From assembly GCF_014200045.1 (NCBI RefSeq), contig NZ_JACHOV010000007.1, positions 62,001-126,000 on the forward strand: a stretch of 64,000 bases of DNA, read 5' to 3'. Positions 1 to 9,326 of this stretch are shown here, one piece after another; position 1 is the stretch's first letter, and the number at the start of each line of letters is the position of its first letter. The DNA comes from Rhizorhapis suberifaciens. GTDB taxonomy: Bacteria > Pseudomonadota > Alphaproteobacteria > Sphingomonadales > Sphingomonadaceae. The notes beneath the pieces are model-generated. The model was not told the origin of the DNA, made no database searches, and saw only the letters and a list, made by a program, of their open reading frames with translations. A program made the position numbers and the translations under genes.

Positions 1-2075
1 CGCTGTAGGAAAATTCGGGAAATATCGTCTCGGTCGTTCGCAGCACCGTTTCTCCGGCCAACACCCGCAGTCGATAGCGTTCGAATTCCTCACCCAGCGG
101 CGCATCAACATGGTCCATCCATGCCCAACCCACCCGGCTGCGTCGCGTCCAGCGAACAGTCCTGTTACCGCCAGCATCGGGCGTGATGGTCAAATGCACT
201 GGCGATGGTGGTTTCAACGCGGCGCCCATGACCCTCAACTGGGCTTCCGCAGGCTCCAGATCCCCTAGCCCGAGCGCCAGCAAGGTCACGGTCCCTCCGG
301 TGCGGACATAGGCGTCGGGCACCATCGTCAGCGCGTCCGCCTCATCAGCAGGAAATCCTCTCCGATTCCATGCATCGCGATCGCCCATTCCGTCCCCCGT
401 CGTCCCCGCAACAGCCGGCTGAGCCGATATTGTCGTGGCCCCAGTCGAACCGCTCGCCCGAATTGCAGCAACTCCTGCCCCAGAAGGCAGAGATTGGCTC
501 CTCGCAGCAAGGCATCGTCGCTGGCTCCTGCCAAAACCATGTCCGGCGCGAGCAGCTCTACGTCCAACGCCGTGACATCATCGAAAAGCACCGCGCCGAC
601 CGCTGCCGGTACTGACAGTGACGTGCCCAGAACCGCCGGTGCGGCGGTTTGGCCAATGCCCACTATCTCATCACCCTCCTCGACCGAAAGCGAAGCCCAC
701 CGCCAACCGGTCGAAGCGCCGGCTGCCGCCGCCACGACCGCAGGCACGGTCGCCGCGCTGTCGCCCAAGTTTGGCAAATCCGCTAACAATATCCGCGTGG
801 GCCCGTGCGGCGCGTCCGCCTGCCGCACGACGGATCCTGATGATGCATCGACGCTGATGGAAGTTCCTGCCGAAATCTGGCGGAGCGAAAGCTTCACCGC
901 CATTTTTTCCCATTGCAGCGCTTCTATGGCCCACAGGCCCGGAACATCGTTCACCGATATGACGCCGCCTGGCGCGCGCGCCAGTTCCCGCCAGCCACAG
1001 ATCACTTCCAAACTGGTCCGCCCTTTCCAAAGCATGGCGGTCCTGGCGACCGCCAGCCGCTTTGCCTGGTGCGCTGAAATGACTGCGGGCAAATCGATTT
1101 GCGCCTGTTGGCGTCCAGCGCCGGGCCGGGAGGCGCGTTGCAAGCCGGCCTGATAGTCGCGCCCTACGTCATAATGCCTGATGGAGAGACTATGAGGAAC
1201 CAGCGCGGCGGCCTGCTTTACCGACGTCATCGGTACGACATTCTCGCCATTCACGCGCTTGGCAAGGGAGTGCGAGCCGATCTCGCTCACCGCCGCAACA
1301 GTGCTGTCCAGCGTCAGCCCATCGGCACTTGGCCGCACTCTCATTCCATAAGCGTTTATCAACGGTTCCATTGCATCGGCGACGCTAGGACCCGATGCCG
1401 CATAACCGCCCACCGCATCATCGCCCGCCCCATTCAGCAAACCGCCTGAAAGCTCTGCGCCGATGTCCGCAACTTCAACCAGCCCTTCGTCAGCCACCAC
1501 CTCAAAAGTGAGCGACGGAATACGGTTGCCATAGTCGCCAAGCTGCATATCCTCGAACAAGGCGTACGCCATGCCCCGATAGCTCGGTGTGAAGGCTACG
1601 CCCTCCGCCGACGCTACCAGTTGAGCCGCCGGTTGGTCAGGATCGCCGGCAAAAAGACGGAAGCCGCCGACTTCGCTCTTGAAATCTCCAGCCCTGCCGC
1701 GAAGCAGGTTGCCGTCGGCCCAGATCCGTTCCACTCGCAATAGCCGTCGGCTCGACAAAGCTACGGCAAAGCTGGCCGAATAGCTGTAGGTTGTGACGCT
1801 AGGCTTTCCCTTGCCTCCGCCGCTCTTCTTCTTTACTCGTTCAGGTCCGTCGCCCAGATCACCGTACCTGCAACGCGCATCTTTCCGAATATACGGGGCA
1901 CCTGGCTGCCATAGGTGGACGTCTGTATCTCCAATCGGTCCAACCGGGGACCTTCGCGGCCTTTGGGCTTGAACAGCACGTTCTGGTCCACGACCTGCCC
2001 CAGCACCGCCCCGATCGTTCCGCCCAGCGGCCCGCCCAGCGCCGTGCCCACGGCCGTCAAGATGAGAGTAGCCAT
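1..2075 (-). pseudogene. GTA gp15-like tail-tip/host-specificity protein, two frameshifts, runs off the window
   Basis: The N-terminus starts with ATG at 2075 (MATLILTAVGTALGGPLGG...), the glycine-rich hydrophobic beginning typical of sphingomonad GTA tail-tip proteins. That frame stops at 1833 (after ATDLNE), while the homologous sequence (KKKSGGGKGKPSVTTYSYSA) continues in another frame to a stop at 328. A third frame, from about 343 to position 1, carries EADALTMVPDAYVRTGGTV and the rest of the C-terminal domain and leaves the window. Each break behaves like one lost base, near 1834 and near 345, and neither lies in a homopolymer long enough to make sequencing error the obvious explanation. 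The family forms the receptor-contacting tip of the GTA tail. It is the last gene of the cluster here. I read it as a decaying gene; the C-terminus is not visible. Confidence 0.8.
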
Positions 2076-2107
2076 AAAACCTCACAAAACGATGGAAGAA
2101 AGGCGGC

Positions 2108-2512
2108 TCAAGCGACGAGCCGCCATATCGTCAAAACTGGCCACGGGCTTTCGCCCGGCACTTCGACCACTCTGCGCAGTCCTGCATGAGCATGCACAAA
2201 CCCTGCGCCGGTGAAGACCATCAGATGAAATTGTCGCACCCCCGCCTGGACCAGCACGACATCCCCCCGCCGCATCTCGTCCACGCTCGCAAGGCCCGCG
2301 GCCTTCATCCAGGCAAGGATCTCGTCCAATCGTCCCCCACGCAGGGCATAACGATCCGGAACCGCTGCCCAATGCCCTGCACGGCGGGCCGCCAACGCCA
2401 CAACACCCACGCAATCCAGGCCCGTCTCGGCCGATCGCCCATGCAGGCGGAAAGGCGCGCCAACCAGCGCCAGCGCCTCCTGCGCCAGAACGCAGCCCCT
2501 GTCCGTCATCAT
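2108..2512 (-). CDS. GTA gp14-like NlpC/P60 tail peptidase
   Basis: A 134-residue NlpC/P60 family cysteine peptidase, the tail-associated cell-wall hydrolase of GTAs. The nucleophile is the Cys in GLDCVGVVA (about residue 33), preceded by the usual G-x-DC context. The His is probably in QFHLMVF (about residue 95), with HAHAGL following. Length matches the family (about 130-150 aa). The start codon overlaps the stop of the upstream hub gene as ATGA, so translation is probably coupled. It would cut peptidoglycan locally during DNA entry. The gene looks intact although the next gene downstream (tail tip) is broken. Confidence 0.88.
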   Translation of the reverse strand: MMTDRGCVLAQEALALVGAPFRLHGRSAETGLDCVGVVALAARRAGHWAAVPDRYALRGGRLDEILAWMKAAGLASVDEMRRGDVVLVQAGVRQFHLMVFTGAGFVHAHAGLRRVVEVPGESPWPVLTIWRLVA

Positions 2513-3330
2513 CAGGCTCCTGGATAGCGGGTCAGCAGGTCATTGCCCGGCAAATGGGGTTCGCCGCGAAAGTTCAGCACATTGCCGAACCTGCCGGCAC
2601 AGGTTTCCAGCCGCTTGTCGCATCCCTCGACCAGTTCCGCCAAGGTTCCCGCCTCAACGACAAAGGCCGGGGCATCCGCCAGCGTCACACTGGCCCCGTC
2701 CGAAGCGAGTACCATCTGCACCAGGCCGCTATTGGGTCCTGTCAGCCAGCGCCACCGCCCGAAGGCATAAGCCTGGGCGGCCAAGCCACCGCCCGCCGCC
2801 ACCACATGCTCTCCATCGACCGAGGCAACCCGCACGATGCGGCGGTGTCGGCTTATGTCGATGCGGCAATCCCGATCCCCCAACTCCGCCCGGCAATCCG
2901 GCGAAGTCTCAGGTGCAACCGGACCATCGAGCATCGCCACCTTGCCCCTCAGTTCGGCAGAGAAGGCCTGCCCTTGCCGCTCCACCGTGCCGAGTTCGCC
3001 TCCGGCCAGCTGCAGCCACATTTCACCGGGGGCGCTCCAATCGGTGAGGTACAGCCGCACGGCCGCTCCGTCCCAACGCCCCGCCTCCAGATCGGCGGCC
3101 GAGATGATGTCCGCCGTCAGCGCGCCCTTCACATCCATGCTGTCGACCTCCAGGCCGCTCCTAATGCTTATCGCCGACGGCAGCATCCCCGGCGCTGCCT
3201 GATAGACAAAGCCGTCCACCACCAGTTCCCGGTCATGCGAAGTCAGCCCCACGCTAACTCCATCCCGACGATCCAGTCTCCAGCAAAAAGCAAGTCCGCT
3301 CAGTTCCTGGTCCAGCGCTTCCATAGACAT
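2512..3330 (-). CDS. GTA gp13-like tail hub protein (DUF2163)
   Basis: A 272-residue DUF2163 protein, the baseplate hub of GTA tails. The C-terminal signature is clear: a Cys pair separated by six residues (GCDKRLETC) followed by RFGNVLNFRGEPHLPG. Together with SPDC and DRDC it supplies the conserved cysteines of this family, which in the characterised GTA hub hold an iron-sulfur cluster (family knowledge). I chose ATG at 3330 because GGGGGAA lies six bases upstream; an in-frame TTG at 3345 is the alternative. It overlaps the peptidase gene by four bases. It appears intact. Confidence 0.87.
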   Translation of the reverse strand: MSMEALDQELSGLAFCWRLDRRDGVSVGLTSHDRELVVDGFVYQAAPGMLPSAISIRSGLEVDSMDVKGALTADIISAADLEAGRWDGAAVRLYLTDWSAPGEMWLQLAGGELGTVERQGQAFSAELRGKVAMLDGPVAPETSPDCRAELGDRDCRIDISRHRRIVRVASVDGEHVVAAGGGLAAQAYAFGRWRWLTGPNSGLVQMVLASDGASVTLADAPAFVVEAGTLAELVEGCDKRLETCAGRFGNVLNFRGEPHLPGNDLLTRYPGA

Positions 3331-3374
3331 GACCGTTTCCCCCAAACACCTTACCTAACCTCTTCCCAAAACCC

Positions 3375-5689
3375 TCATTCCCGCACCTCGATCAGCGGCA
3401 CGGAAACCGCTTCTCCCGCTGCGAAGGTCGCGCGGTTGACCTCAAGCACATCGTCTGCAAAGCGCACCGGCACGTCGAAACGGAATCCAGCGGTCAGCAC
3501 CAAGCCCATGGCGGGAGCCTCGTCGAATGCGATCACGCCTTTGCCCACATGGGTCCAGCCGTTCGCCGCGATACCGGCCTGGGCCACAGAAATGCTGCCT
3601 GCCCTTGGCCGCGTGATAACCCGCTGCTGGGCTTCCTCTCCGGAACCATAATATTTGCAGAGCTGGAAGCTGGTCGTCACCCCGTCGCCAATACCCAGCC
3701 GCTGGTCCAACATGGACGGTGCGCCCCCGAATTCGCAGCTCCGGTCATCGAACGGATCGGCAAAGCGAAACCCCTTCGCGGCACCCCTTCGCGCCCGGAA
3801 AAACGTGATCAGTTCCGCCAGATCCGCTTCCGACCTTACGCCCGGTCCAGCATCATAGCGCATCCGCGCATCTGCCCAGTCGCTGCTCCGCTGCTCATGC
3901 CCTGCCTGGCTCTCGACCACCTGTGTCGAAAAGCAGGGCGCGACGCTCGCCTCCCGCCCCAACGCCAGCGGAAAGACCACATCGTCAAACGCTTCCACGC
4001 CTTTCTCCTCCCCGATCCGGAAATAGGTAAAGCCATCCCGGCAAACCTGGGGCAACGCCCAGACGAACGTTGCCGCCGAGCCCCTGGCCCGCGCCGCGTC
4101 CGCCGCCGCAGCGATCAGTCCCCACTGCGCCTTGTCCTGAGGGCGCAGCACGAAACCCGAAAAATAATGCTGCTCTTCGACGGTATAGCCGAGCCGGGCC
4201 GTCATCGCCGTCACGCCCTTACCCGTCCGTCCGGAGCGCCCCTCCGTTACCCAGTCATAATCTTCCAACTGCAGCACATCGAAGGCGGGGCGCGACCATT
4301 CCGGCGGCACATTCGCCCGCTTGGCATCCGGCGCCTGAGGATCGAGCACCGTGGGAAGATAAACCAGCAGGTACGTCTTCGCGCCCGGCGCCTCCGCCTT
4401 CACTGACGCGACCAGCGCCGCCGTAGAACTAGCCAGCAACGTTCCCGCTTGGTCGAGCAGCGCCTTCTGCGCATTATCCAACGGAGCGCGCACATTGGGA
4501 ATGGACACCAGCGCACCGCCAAAGGCCGCCTTCGCCGCATCGTCATACAGGCAGATGCGCCCATCACCCATGATCCACCACCACGGCTCTCCCACCTGGA
4601 ATTTTACCGTCATTCCAGCGTCACGGGCGATTGCGGCAAAAGCCCTCCCGACCTGGCGCAAATAGCTCATCGCGCCCGAATGGGCCGGCGACAGCAATGC
4701 CGATGGCCGGTCCCAGCCGGTGAGCGCCGGGTCGCCATTCTGCGCCCGCTGCTTCCAGTCGTTCCAACAATGCTCGTTCAGCAATTCATAGGACAGCGAC
4801 AGGATCACGCCGAACCCCAGCGCCTTGGCCCGGACAGCAAAATCCCGATGCCAGGCTGTACACGGCGCATTCAACGCCCCGCCCGCCAGGCTGATGTACA
4901 AGCCTCCGTATATCGGTTCGAGCCGGAAATAATGGCTCATTCCCACATAATAATTGATGTCGCCGCGATAGCCCAACGCCAGGGCATTGCGCAGCACTCG
5001 TTCCGGCGTCTGGTTATAGGCATCGTCATAGCCCGTCGCCATCGAAAGCCGTGCTCGGGCAGCATGACATCCCCCCGCTCCAGCACTGAGCCGGAGCCCT
5101 CACAGACAATCTCGGAAATCTCCACCCAGCCTTGCACCGGTGCGTTCAGAAAGGCGTCACTCCCGTCGAATTCCGGCGGCACTAGTGAAATGAACATTCG
5201 GTCCACATCGCCCGCCCACACGGGACTTGCTTCGGACGGCAGCAGGAAACCCCCATCAAGGGCGCCAAAATCAAGCGAGATAATCGCATCTTCCGGCGAT
5301 CCATCGGCATAGTTCCAAAGCCGGACATACCAGCTCCGCGCTGCTCCCGAAGCATCCCGGCCCTCGATCGTCAATGTGGGCCCATTAACGGCATTCAGGG
5401 ACTTTATCCCCGCCGAGCGCCATCGGAATTTCAGCTTGCACCGCCGGTAATCGCGGTTCGTTTCATAGGCGAGTAGCGGATGATCCCACTTGTCGACGCT
5501 TTCCCAGATCAGCCCCGCAAGATCGTCCTTGCGGTAGAATACCGCGTCGGTGCGCAGCGACTGGGGTCCGGTCGTCACTACCCCCGCCATCATGGGTCGG
5601 GGAAAATTGACGGTCCAGAGGTGCGGCGCAAAGCGTTTCACAAATCCGGACTCCCGCCCCTTCCGGTCGATCGCCAGCCAATAAGCCAT
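3375..5689 (-). pseudogene. GTA gp12-like distal tail protein (large form with DUF2460 C-terminus), one frameshift
   Basis: Two out-of-frame pieces make one protein of about 770 residues. The first starts at 5689 (MAYWLAIDRKGRESGF) and covers an N-terminal beta-rich domain. The second, entered at about 5042 (MATGYDDAYNQTPERVLRN), holds a TIM-barrel-like region (HYFRLEPIYGGLYISL, FQVGEPWWWIMGDGR, LQLEDYDWVTEG) and ends in a DUF2460 domain (ADLAELITFFRARRGAAKGFRF). At the junction the sequence reads LPEHGFR and then ATGYDDAY in the shifted frame, which one missing base explains. The first frame runs on for 36 unrelated codons to 4937. Separate translation from the internal ATG cannot be excluded, but the long out-of-frame overlap argues for a frameshift. 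Larger gp12 proteins with an N-terminal barrel are, as I recall, the usual sphingomonad form. Confidence 0.75.
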
Positions 5690-5749
5690 GATTGGGTCCT
5701 ATGAATTGTTGCTGTTGGCAGAACAGGCACTCCGGAAAGCTCAGCCTGC

Positions 5750-6313
5750 TTATCCCTCCAGGGCCCGCCGCACCGCTCGCGCCACTTGCCGCGAACTCCT
5801 CGCCAGGGCTTCGGGAGCGCCTCCCTGCCCCGCGTTCACATTCACCGTCACCCGCACGTCCCGCGCAGGCGCAGCGCCGTTCGGCATCACCTGCCCGCTC
5901 GCCGTCGGCACGAACAATTCCGGCCCTCGCTCACCGACCATGTAGGCCCGCCCCGGCGACACCGGCCCTCCTGTCGCCCCGCCCGGCAGACCCAATGCCG
6001 CAGACAAGATAGTCCCGGCGCTGCCGATCAAACCGCCGCCGCCACCGCCTCCGAACAGGCTGCCTATGCCGCTGCTGATGGCGGATTGGGCGATCTCCGC
6101 CATGGCGGCCATCGCCACCCGGCGCAGATCCTCAAATCCCAATTTGCCGGTTCGCACCGCGCGCATCAGGGTGCTCTCGATCATGCTTCCCGCCTGTTCC
6201 GCTCCTTGCGCAAGCGGACCCTGCAACAGCCCGCCCATCGCCCCCACGTCGCTGGCAAAGCCCTGCACGTCTGCGCGCACGCTCACTACCAGCCGTTCGA
6301 TTTCCTCATCCAT
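5750..6313 (-). CDS. GTA gp11-like tail tape measure protein
   Basis: A 187-residue protein with the short tape-measure form typical of GTAs. It has an N-terminal helical segment (EEIERLVVSVRADVQGFASDV), a hydrophobic alanine-rich middle (AMAEIAQSAISSGIGSLF), a run of seven glycines, and the C-terminal lambda-type tape-measure signature GGPVSPGRAYMVGERGPELFVP near residues 110-135. The tape measure sets tail length and is expelled on DNA injection. It overlaps the upstream chaperone gene by eight bases. It looks intact. Confidence 0.87.
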   Translation of the reverse strand: MDEEIERLVVSVRADVQGFASDVGAMGGLLQGPLAQGAEQAGSMIESTLMRAVRTGKLGFEDLRRVAMAAMAEIAQSAISSGIGSLFGGGGGGGLIGSAGTILSAALGLPGGATGGPVSPGRAYMVGERGPELFVPTASGQVMPNGAAPARDVRVTVNVNAGQGGAPEALARSSRQVARAVRRALEG

Positions 6314-6524
6314 CGGGAAACATCTCCATCAGCTTTGCAATATCGCCTAGTTCGGGTGGCCCATCCCCGTCCCGCGCCCGCTCCATCTCCGCAAAAATCG
6401 CTTGCAGCTCCATAGGCGTAGCGCCCCAAAACTCCGCCGGCCGCCATCCCAGCAGCAGCGCTGCAAGCGCAAAAAGGCGCGTGGCGGAGCCAGAAAAAAG
6501 CCCTTCTGTTTCAGGGGAAGACAT
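6306..6524 (-). CDS. GTA gp10.1-like tail assembly chaperone
   Basis: A 72-residue protein. The core LAALLLGWRPAEFWGATPMELQAIF matches the small phage tail assembly chaperone family found between gp10 and gp11 in GTA clusters. Such chaperones bind the tape measure before the tail tube assembles around it. The gene lies directly after gp10 (no gap) and overlaps the tape measure gene. Its length is normal and no defect is visible. Confidence 0.82.
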   Translation of the reverse strand: MSSPETEGLFSGSATRLFALAALLLGWRPAEFWGATPMELQAIFAEMERARDGDGPPELGDIAKLMEMFPDG

Positions 6525-6839
6525 TTACCGCCCCATCAATATCTGTTTCAGCACCGCGCGAAGCATCGGCGTGGCTTGCGCCAATCCCATTGCCAGGACC
6601 GCCTCACCCAGCGCTTCCCGCGTCAACCAATCCGGCCGCATGTCCACGGCATGCCAGAACAGCACCGTCATCTCACTTAGCCGCAGCGCCCCGGCCGCCG
6701 CCCGCTCCACCAGGGCAAAGAGCGGCCCCAGCTCCTCTTCCGCCGCCACTAGCGCCTGAAAGGTCGGCCGAAGCACCAGGGCTTTACCACCCACATGCAA
6801 CACCGCCTCGCCCCGCGCCCTGTTTGCCTGTCCTGTCAT
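6525..6839 (-). CDS. GTA gp10-like tail assembly protein
   Basis: A 104-residue protein of the GTA gene-10 family. Typical features are GEAVLHVGGKALVLRPTFQALVAAEEELG near the N-terminus and LTREALGEAVLAMGLAQATPML toward the C-terminus. I place the start at ATG 6839 (MTGQANRARGEAV), because the reading frame upstream of it (to 6911) is not protein-like. The gene sits between the major tail protein and the chaperone, as in RcGTA. Confidence 0.82.
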   Translation of the reverse strand: MTGQANRARGEAVLHVGGKALVLRPTFQALVAAEEELGPLFALVERAAAGALRLSEMTVLFWHAVDMRPDWLTREALGEAVLAMGLAQATPMLRAVLKQILMGR

Positions 6840-6950
6840 TGAAACCCTCTCCGTCCCGAGCGAAGTCGAGGAAACACCACAGCCAGCCTCCCTCGACTTC
6901 GCTCGCATCAACGGAACGGAGAATGGCGGAACGTAGGTGACGGAAAGGCG

Positions 6951-7358
6951 CTATTCGCTCACTACCGCGCCCGAACTCTCCAGGCTCATGGTGTAGCTGC
7001 GCTCCCCATTATAGTCGCCGGCGTAGTCGAGCCGCGTCACCAGAAAGCGGCCATGCATCCGTTCGCCACTTTCAAAGCTCAATTCATAATCGTCGATAGC
7101 CCCGGACAAGGCATTGCCGCGCACCCGCACCTCCGCCACGGACCCTGTAAATATGCCTGCACCCGACACGCTCACCGACCGCACGCCCGCGCCGGTAAGG
7201 AGTTCTCTCCAGCCGCCGCTATCCTTGTTCGTTACGTTTACGGCTTCCCCATTCACGCTCAACTGCGTGGTCCTCAGGCCTGCCACGGTCGCATAGACGA
7301 CCGGCGTGCCTCCGTTGCCGATTTTCAGAAGGAAAGCACTTCCCTTTTCCGCACCCAT
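6951..7358 (-). CDS. GTA gp9-like major tail protein
   Basis: A 135-residue TP901-1-type major tail tube protein. It begins MGAEKGSAFLLKIG and contains the family blocks TTQLSVNGEAVNVTNKDSGGWRELL and GDYNGERSYTMSLESSG. The start at 7358 has GGGAGA about six bases upstream; an ATG at 7385 in the same frame is less likely. This protein polymerises into the non-contractile tail tube. A plus-strand gene (7407-7742) separates it from gp8, an interruption not present in the classical GTA order. Confidence 0.88.
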   Translation of the reverse strand: MGAEKGSAFLLKIGNGGTPVVYATVAGLRTTQLSVNGEAVNVTNKDSGGWRELLTGAGVRSVSVSGAGIFTGSVAEVRVRGNALSGAIDDYELSFESGERMHGRFLVTRLDYAGDYNGERSYTMSLESSGAVVSE

Positions 7359-7406
7359 GGAGCATTCTCCCTTAGTCAAAAACAATAGGTAGAGAGGTTT
7401 TCTAAA

Positions 7407-7742
7407 ATGCTGTTGTCCGCACTCAGCTTTATTGCCTTCGCGGCGGCCCAGCCGGCCGACATGATGGTGAAGACGCGGGACGAATATGCGGCCTGCCTAC
7501 GAAAGGTCATGGTCGATGAACTGGACAAGAAGACAGATCCCGCCGCCTTCGATAAGGCATTGAAGCCCGCCTGCGACAAACAGGAAGCCGCGTTCCGAAG
7601 CGCCGTCATTACCGCCGATAAGGCCGATAAGATGTCGGATGCCGACGCGCAGGAGGACGCTCAGTTCCAGGTCGATGATTATCTCGACAAATTCCAGAGC
7701 AGCTATCGCGACTATCTGGAATCGAACACTCGTCCGGGTTGA
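7407..7742 (+). CDS. small secreted protein of unknown function inside the GTA cluster
   Basis: A 111-residue protein on the strand opposite to the GTA genes. The first 14 residues (MLLSALSFIAFAAA) look like a signal peptide with cleavage near AQPAD. The mature part is charged and helical, with two cysteines (EYAACLRK and KPACDKQ) that could form one disulfide. GAGAGG lies upstream of the ATG. I do not recognise a family. Its opposite orientation between gp9 and gp8 suggests an independently transcribed cargo gene rather than a virion component. Confidence 0.7.
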   Translation: MLLSALSFIAFAAAQPADMMVKTRDEYAACLRKVMVDELDKKTDPAAFDKALKPACDKQEAAFRSAVITADKADKMSDADAQEDAQFQVDDYLDKFQSSYRDYLESNTRPG

Positions 7743-7814
7743 GCGAGGGTTTCCTGCCTGCCATTGAATACCATGTGCCCCCTGCGCTGCCGAAGGCGGG
7801 AGCACATGGATTTC

Positions 7815-8213
7815 CTATGCTTCCAGCACCCGAACGCGATATTCCACCAATCCCGCCCATGGCGCATTCGCATCCCGAACCACTCGAGAGCGCCAGAAAT
7901 TCAGAGTCACCACTCGCCAACCATCAAGCCCAGTCGCCATTCTTTCGATCGCCGCTTCCATCTCCCGCATCAAAGCATGTAGCCGCGCCGCACGGTTGCC
8001 ATCATCCCACACCGTCACCGCCAGCCGGATTTCCCGCCCACGCCCGCTTTTGTGGCTCCAGTCCACAGAGGGACTTTCCGCCATCGCTACATAGGGAAAG
8101 CACGCGCCAGCAGGGGGACCGTCAAATATGCCGCTGACGGCGTTCGCCAATGGCGCGTGCGCCCGCATTGCCGCAACGGCCGCTTTCTGTACTGCCATCA
8201 CCGCGCCGCTCAT
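7815..8213 (-). CDS. GTA gp8-like DUF3168 tail completion protein
   Basis: A 132-residue DUF3168 protein. Typical elements are DGPPAGACFPYVAMAESPSVDWSHKSGRGREIRLAVTVWDD in the middle and RVVTLNFWRSRVVRD...VEYRVRVLEA at the C-terminus. In GTAs and siphophages this protein lies at the head-tail interface (tail terminator). It overlaps the preceding small gene by four bases (ATGA), so the two are probably translated together. Confidence 0.85.
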   Translation of the reverse strand: MSGAVMAVQKAAVAAMRAHAPLANAVSGIFDGPPAGACFPYVAMAESPSVDWSHKSGRGREIRLAVTVWDDGNRAARLHALMREMEAAIERMATGLDGWRVVTLNFWRSRVVRDANAPWAGLVEYRVRVLEA

Positions 8214-8434
8214 CCGCTTTCTCCCTTCGCCAGCAGTCCGATTGCACGTAACCGCACATCGCTCAGCATTCGCCGCAACAACCCGTGCCCGAAAAGGACA
8301 ACGCCATCCTCGAAGGCTTCCACGCTAACGCCAGGGGGCAAATCCTCGCCCGCTCGCTCCGCCAGTCGCGCGATTGCCCGCACCCTCTGTGCCTCAGCGC
8401 TCTTCTTGCCTTGCTCCATCAAGCGCTCGAACAT
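8210..8434 (-). CDS. small GTA-cluster protein between gp7 and gp8
   Basis: A 74-residue charged protein (MFERLMEQGKKSAEAQR...) with a predicted helical N-terminus and a short C-terminal beta-like segment (VEAFEDGVVLFGHGLL). It overlaps both neighbours (gp7 by 16 bases, gp8 by four), which supports it as a real coupled gene. I do not recognise a domain. Its place suggests a minor connector or assembly factor, but that is inference from position only. Confidence 0.65.
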   Translation of the reverse strand: MFERLMEQGKKSAEAQRVRAIARLAERAGEDLPPGVSVEAFEDGVVLFGHGLLRRMLSDVRLRAIGLLAKGESG

Positions 8435-8757
8435 GGCTGTTCCTCACATCGGAGCGTCACGACATCCTGCGCGCGCGGGTCGTCATCCACCCGCCGCACA
8501 CGAAGCAGGCGACCCCGCCAGGTCAACCGGCAGTCGAGGCCAAGGCCAGCACGCCGCCGCAGCGTAATCGCCCAGCGGATCTCACCCCGGGCCGCTCCAC
8601 CACTCACTTCCAGACCAGCGCCATCAGGCGCAACGCCTGCCCAGACCTCGGCCTCCTGCACCCATTCCGCGGCGCTGCCGCCAAGCTCATCGCGTGCATC
8701 GGTCCTCCGCTGGATAATTACCCGCTCGAGCAGCAGGCCTGCCACTTCCGCCGCCAT
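8419..8757 (-). CDS. GTA gp7-like head-tail adaptor
   Basis: A 112-residue phage head-tail adaptor protein (SPP1 gp16/HK97-type closure family). Diagnostic pieces are LLLERVIIQRRTDARDELGGSAAEWV, VWAGVAPDGAGLEVSGG and the C-terminal WRGRLLRVRRVDDDPRAQDVVTLRCEE. The start is set at ATG 8757, which overlaps the stop of gp6 as ATGA. The longer frame to 8901 reads antisense to gp6 and is not believable. Confidence 0.83.
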   Translation of the reverse strand: MAAEVAGLLLERVIIQRRTDARDELGGSAAEWVQEAEVWAGVAPDGAGLEVSGGAARGEIRWAITLRRRAGLGLDCRLTWRGRLLRVRRVDDDPRAQDVVTLRCEEQPCSSA

Positions 8758-9287
8758 CACCCTAGCCTCATCCGTCGCCAGGGCCGCCACAGCGCGCTCA
8801 CCGCTGCCGGAGGTCCGCCGCCGTCGCCATCCCGATGCGTGAACATGTGCGCCGCCAGTCGTACCGCCCCCTGCCGTATCGCCTCGGGCAGTCCCGCCCA
8901 ATCCAGGGCAAGGCCTGTGCTAAAAATCACATCAATGCGGCCCGCCGCTCCCGGTTCGATCACTCGCACCCAACCATCGCCATTGGCGTCAATGTCGACC
9001 CCATAATTGGCGCTTGGCATTGGGAAAACTGGGCCCTCGGCGGGTACGCCCATCACGTTCGTGATCGCCCGCACAGGTGTCAGGTTTAGCCGCTGCCATT
9101 CGCAGCCGGCGGACAATCGCTGCGTCTCCTCGCGAACGACCAAGGCTTGCCCGATAAAGCCTTCTCCAAAGCCAATGGCGCTGCGAACCAGCCGATCGAC
9201 CAGCGCATCTTCATGGCTTGTTTCCAGCCGAAGCCAAGCCTTCACCTCCTCGCGCGCGCCTTCCAGCGCCGCATTCCCAATCGGCAT
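8757..9287 (-). CDS. GTA gp6-like head-tail connector
   Basis: A 176-residue head-tail connector (phiE125 gp8-like family). The N-terminal helix EEVKAWLRLETSHEDALVDRLVRSAIGFGEGFIG is characteristic and is followed by the beta domain with RLNLTPVRAITNVMGV and IDVIFSTGLALDWAGLPEAIRQGAVRLAAHMFTHRD. I take ATG 9287 (MPIGNAALEGAREEV). The in-frame extension to 9428 is translated repeat DNA. The protein would sit between portal and tail. It appears intact. Confidence 0.85.
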   Translation of the reverse strand: MPIGNAALEGAREEVKAWLRLETSHEDALVDRLVRSAIGFGEGFIGQALVVREETQRLSAGCEWQRLNLTPVRAITNVMGVPAEGPVFPMPSANYGVDIDANGDGWVRVIEPGAAGRIDVIFSTGLALDWAGLPEAIRQGAVRLAAHMFTHRDGDGGGPPAAVSALWRPWRRMRLG

Positions 9288-9326
9288 GCACTTCTTCCTT
9301 TTTTGATGATTGCGTTGGCCAAACAT

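Noticed and set aside
2554-3651. A 365-residue plus-strand ORF opposite the GTA hub gene
   Set aside because: Low-complexity His/Arg/Pro-rich shadow of gp13 and gp12; no recognisable fold or start site.
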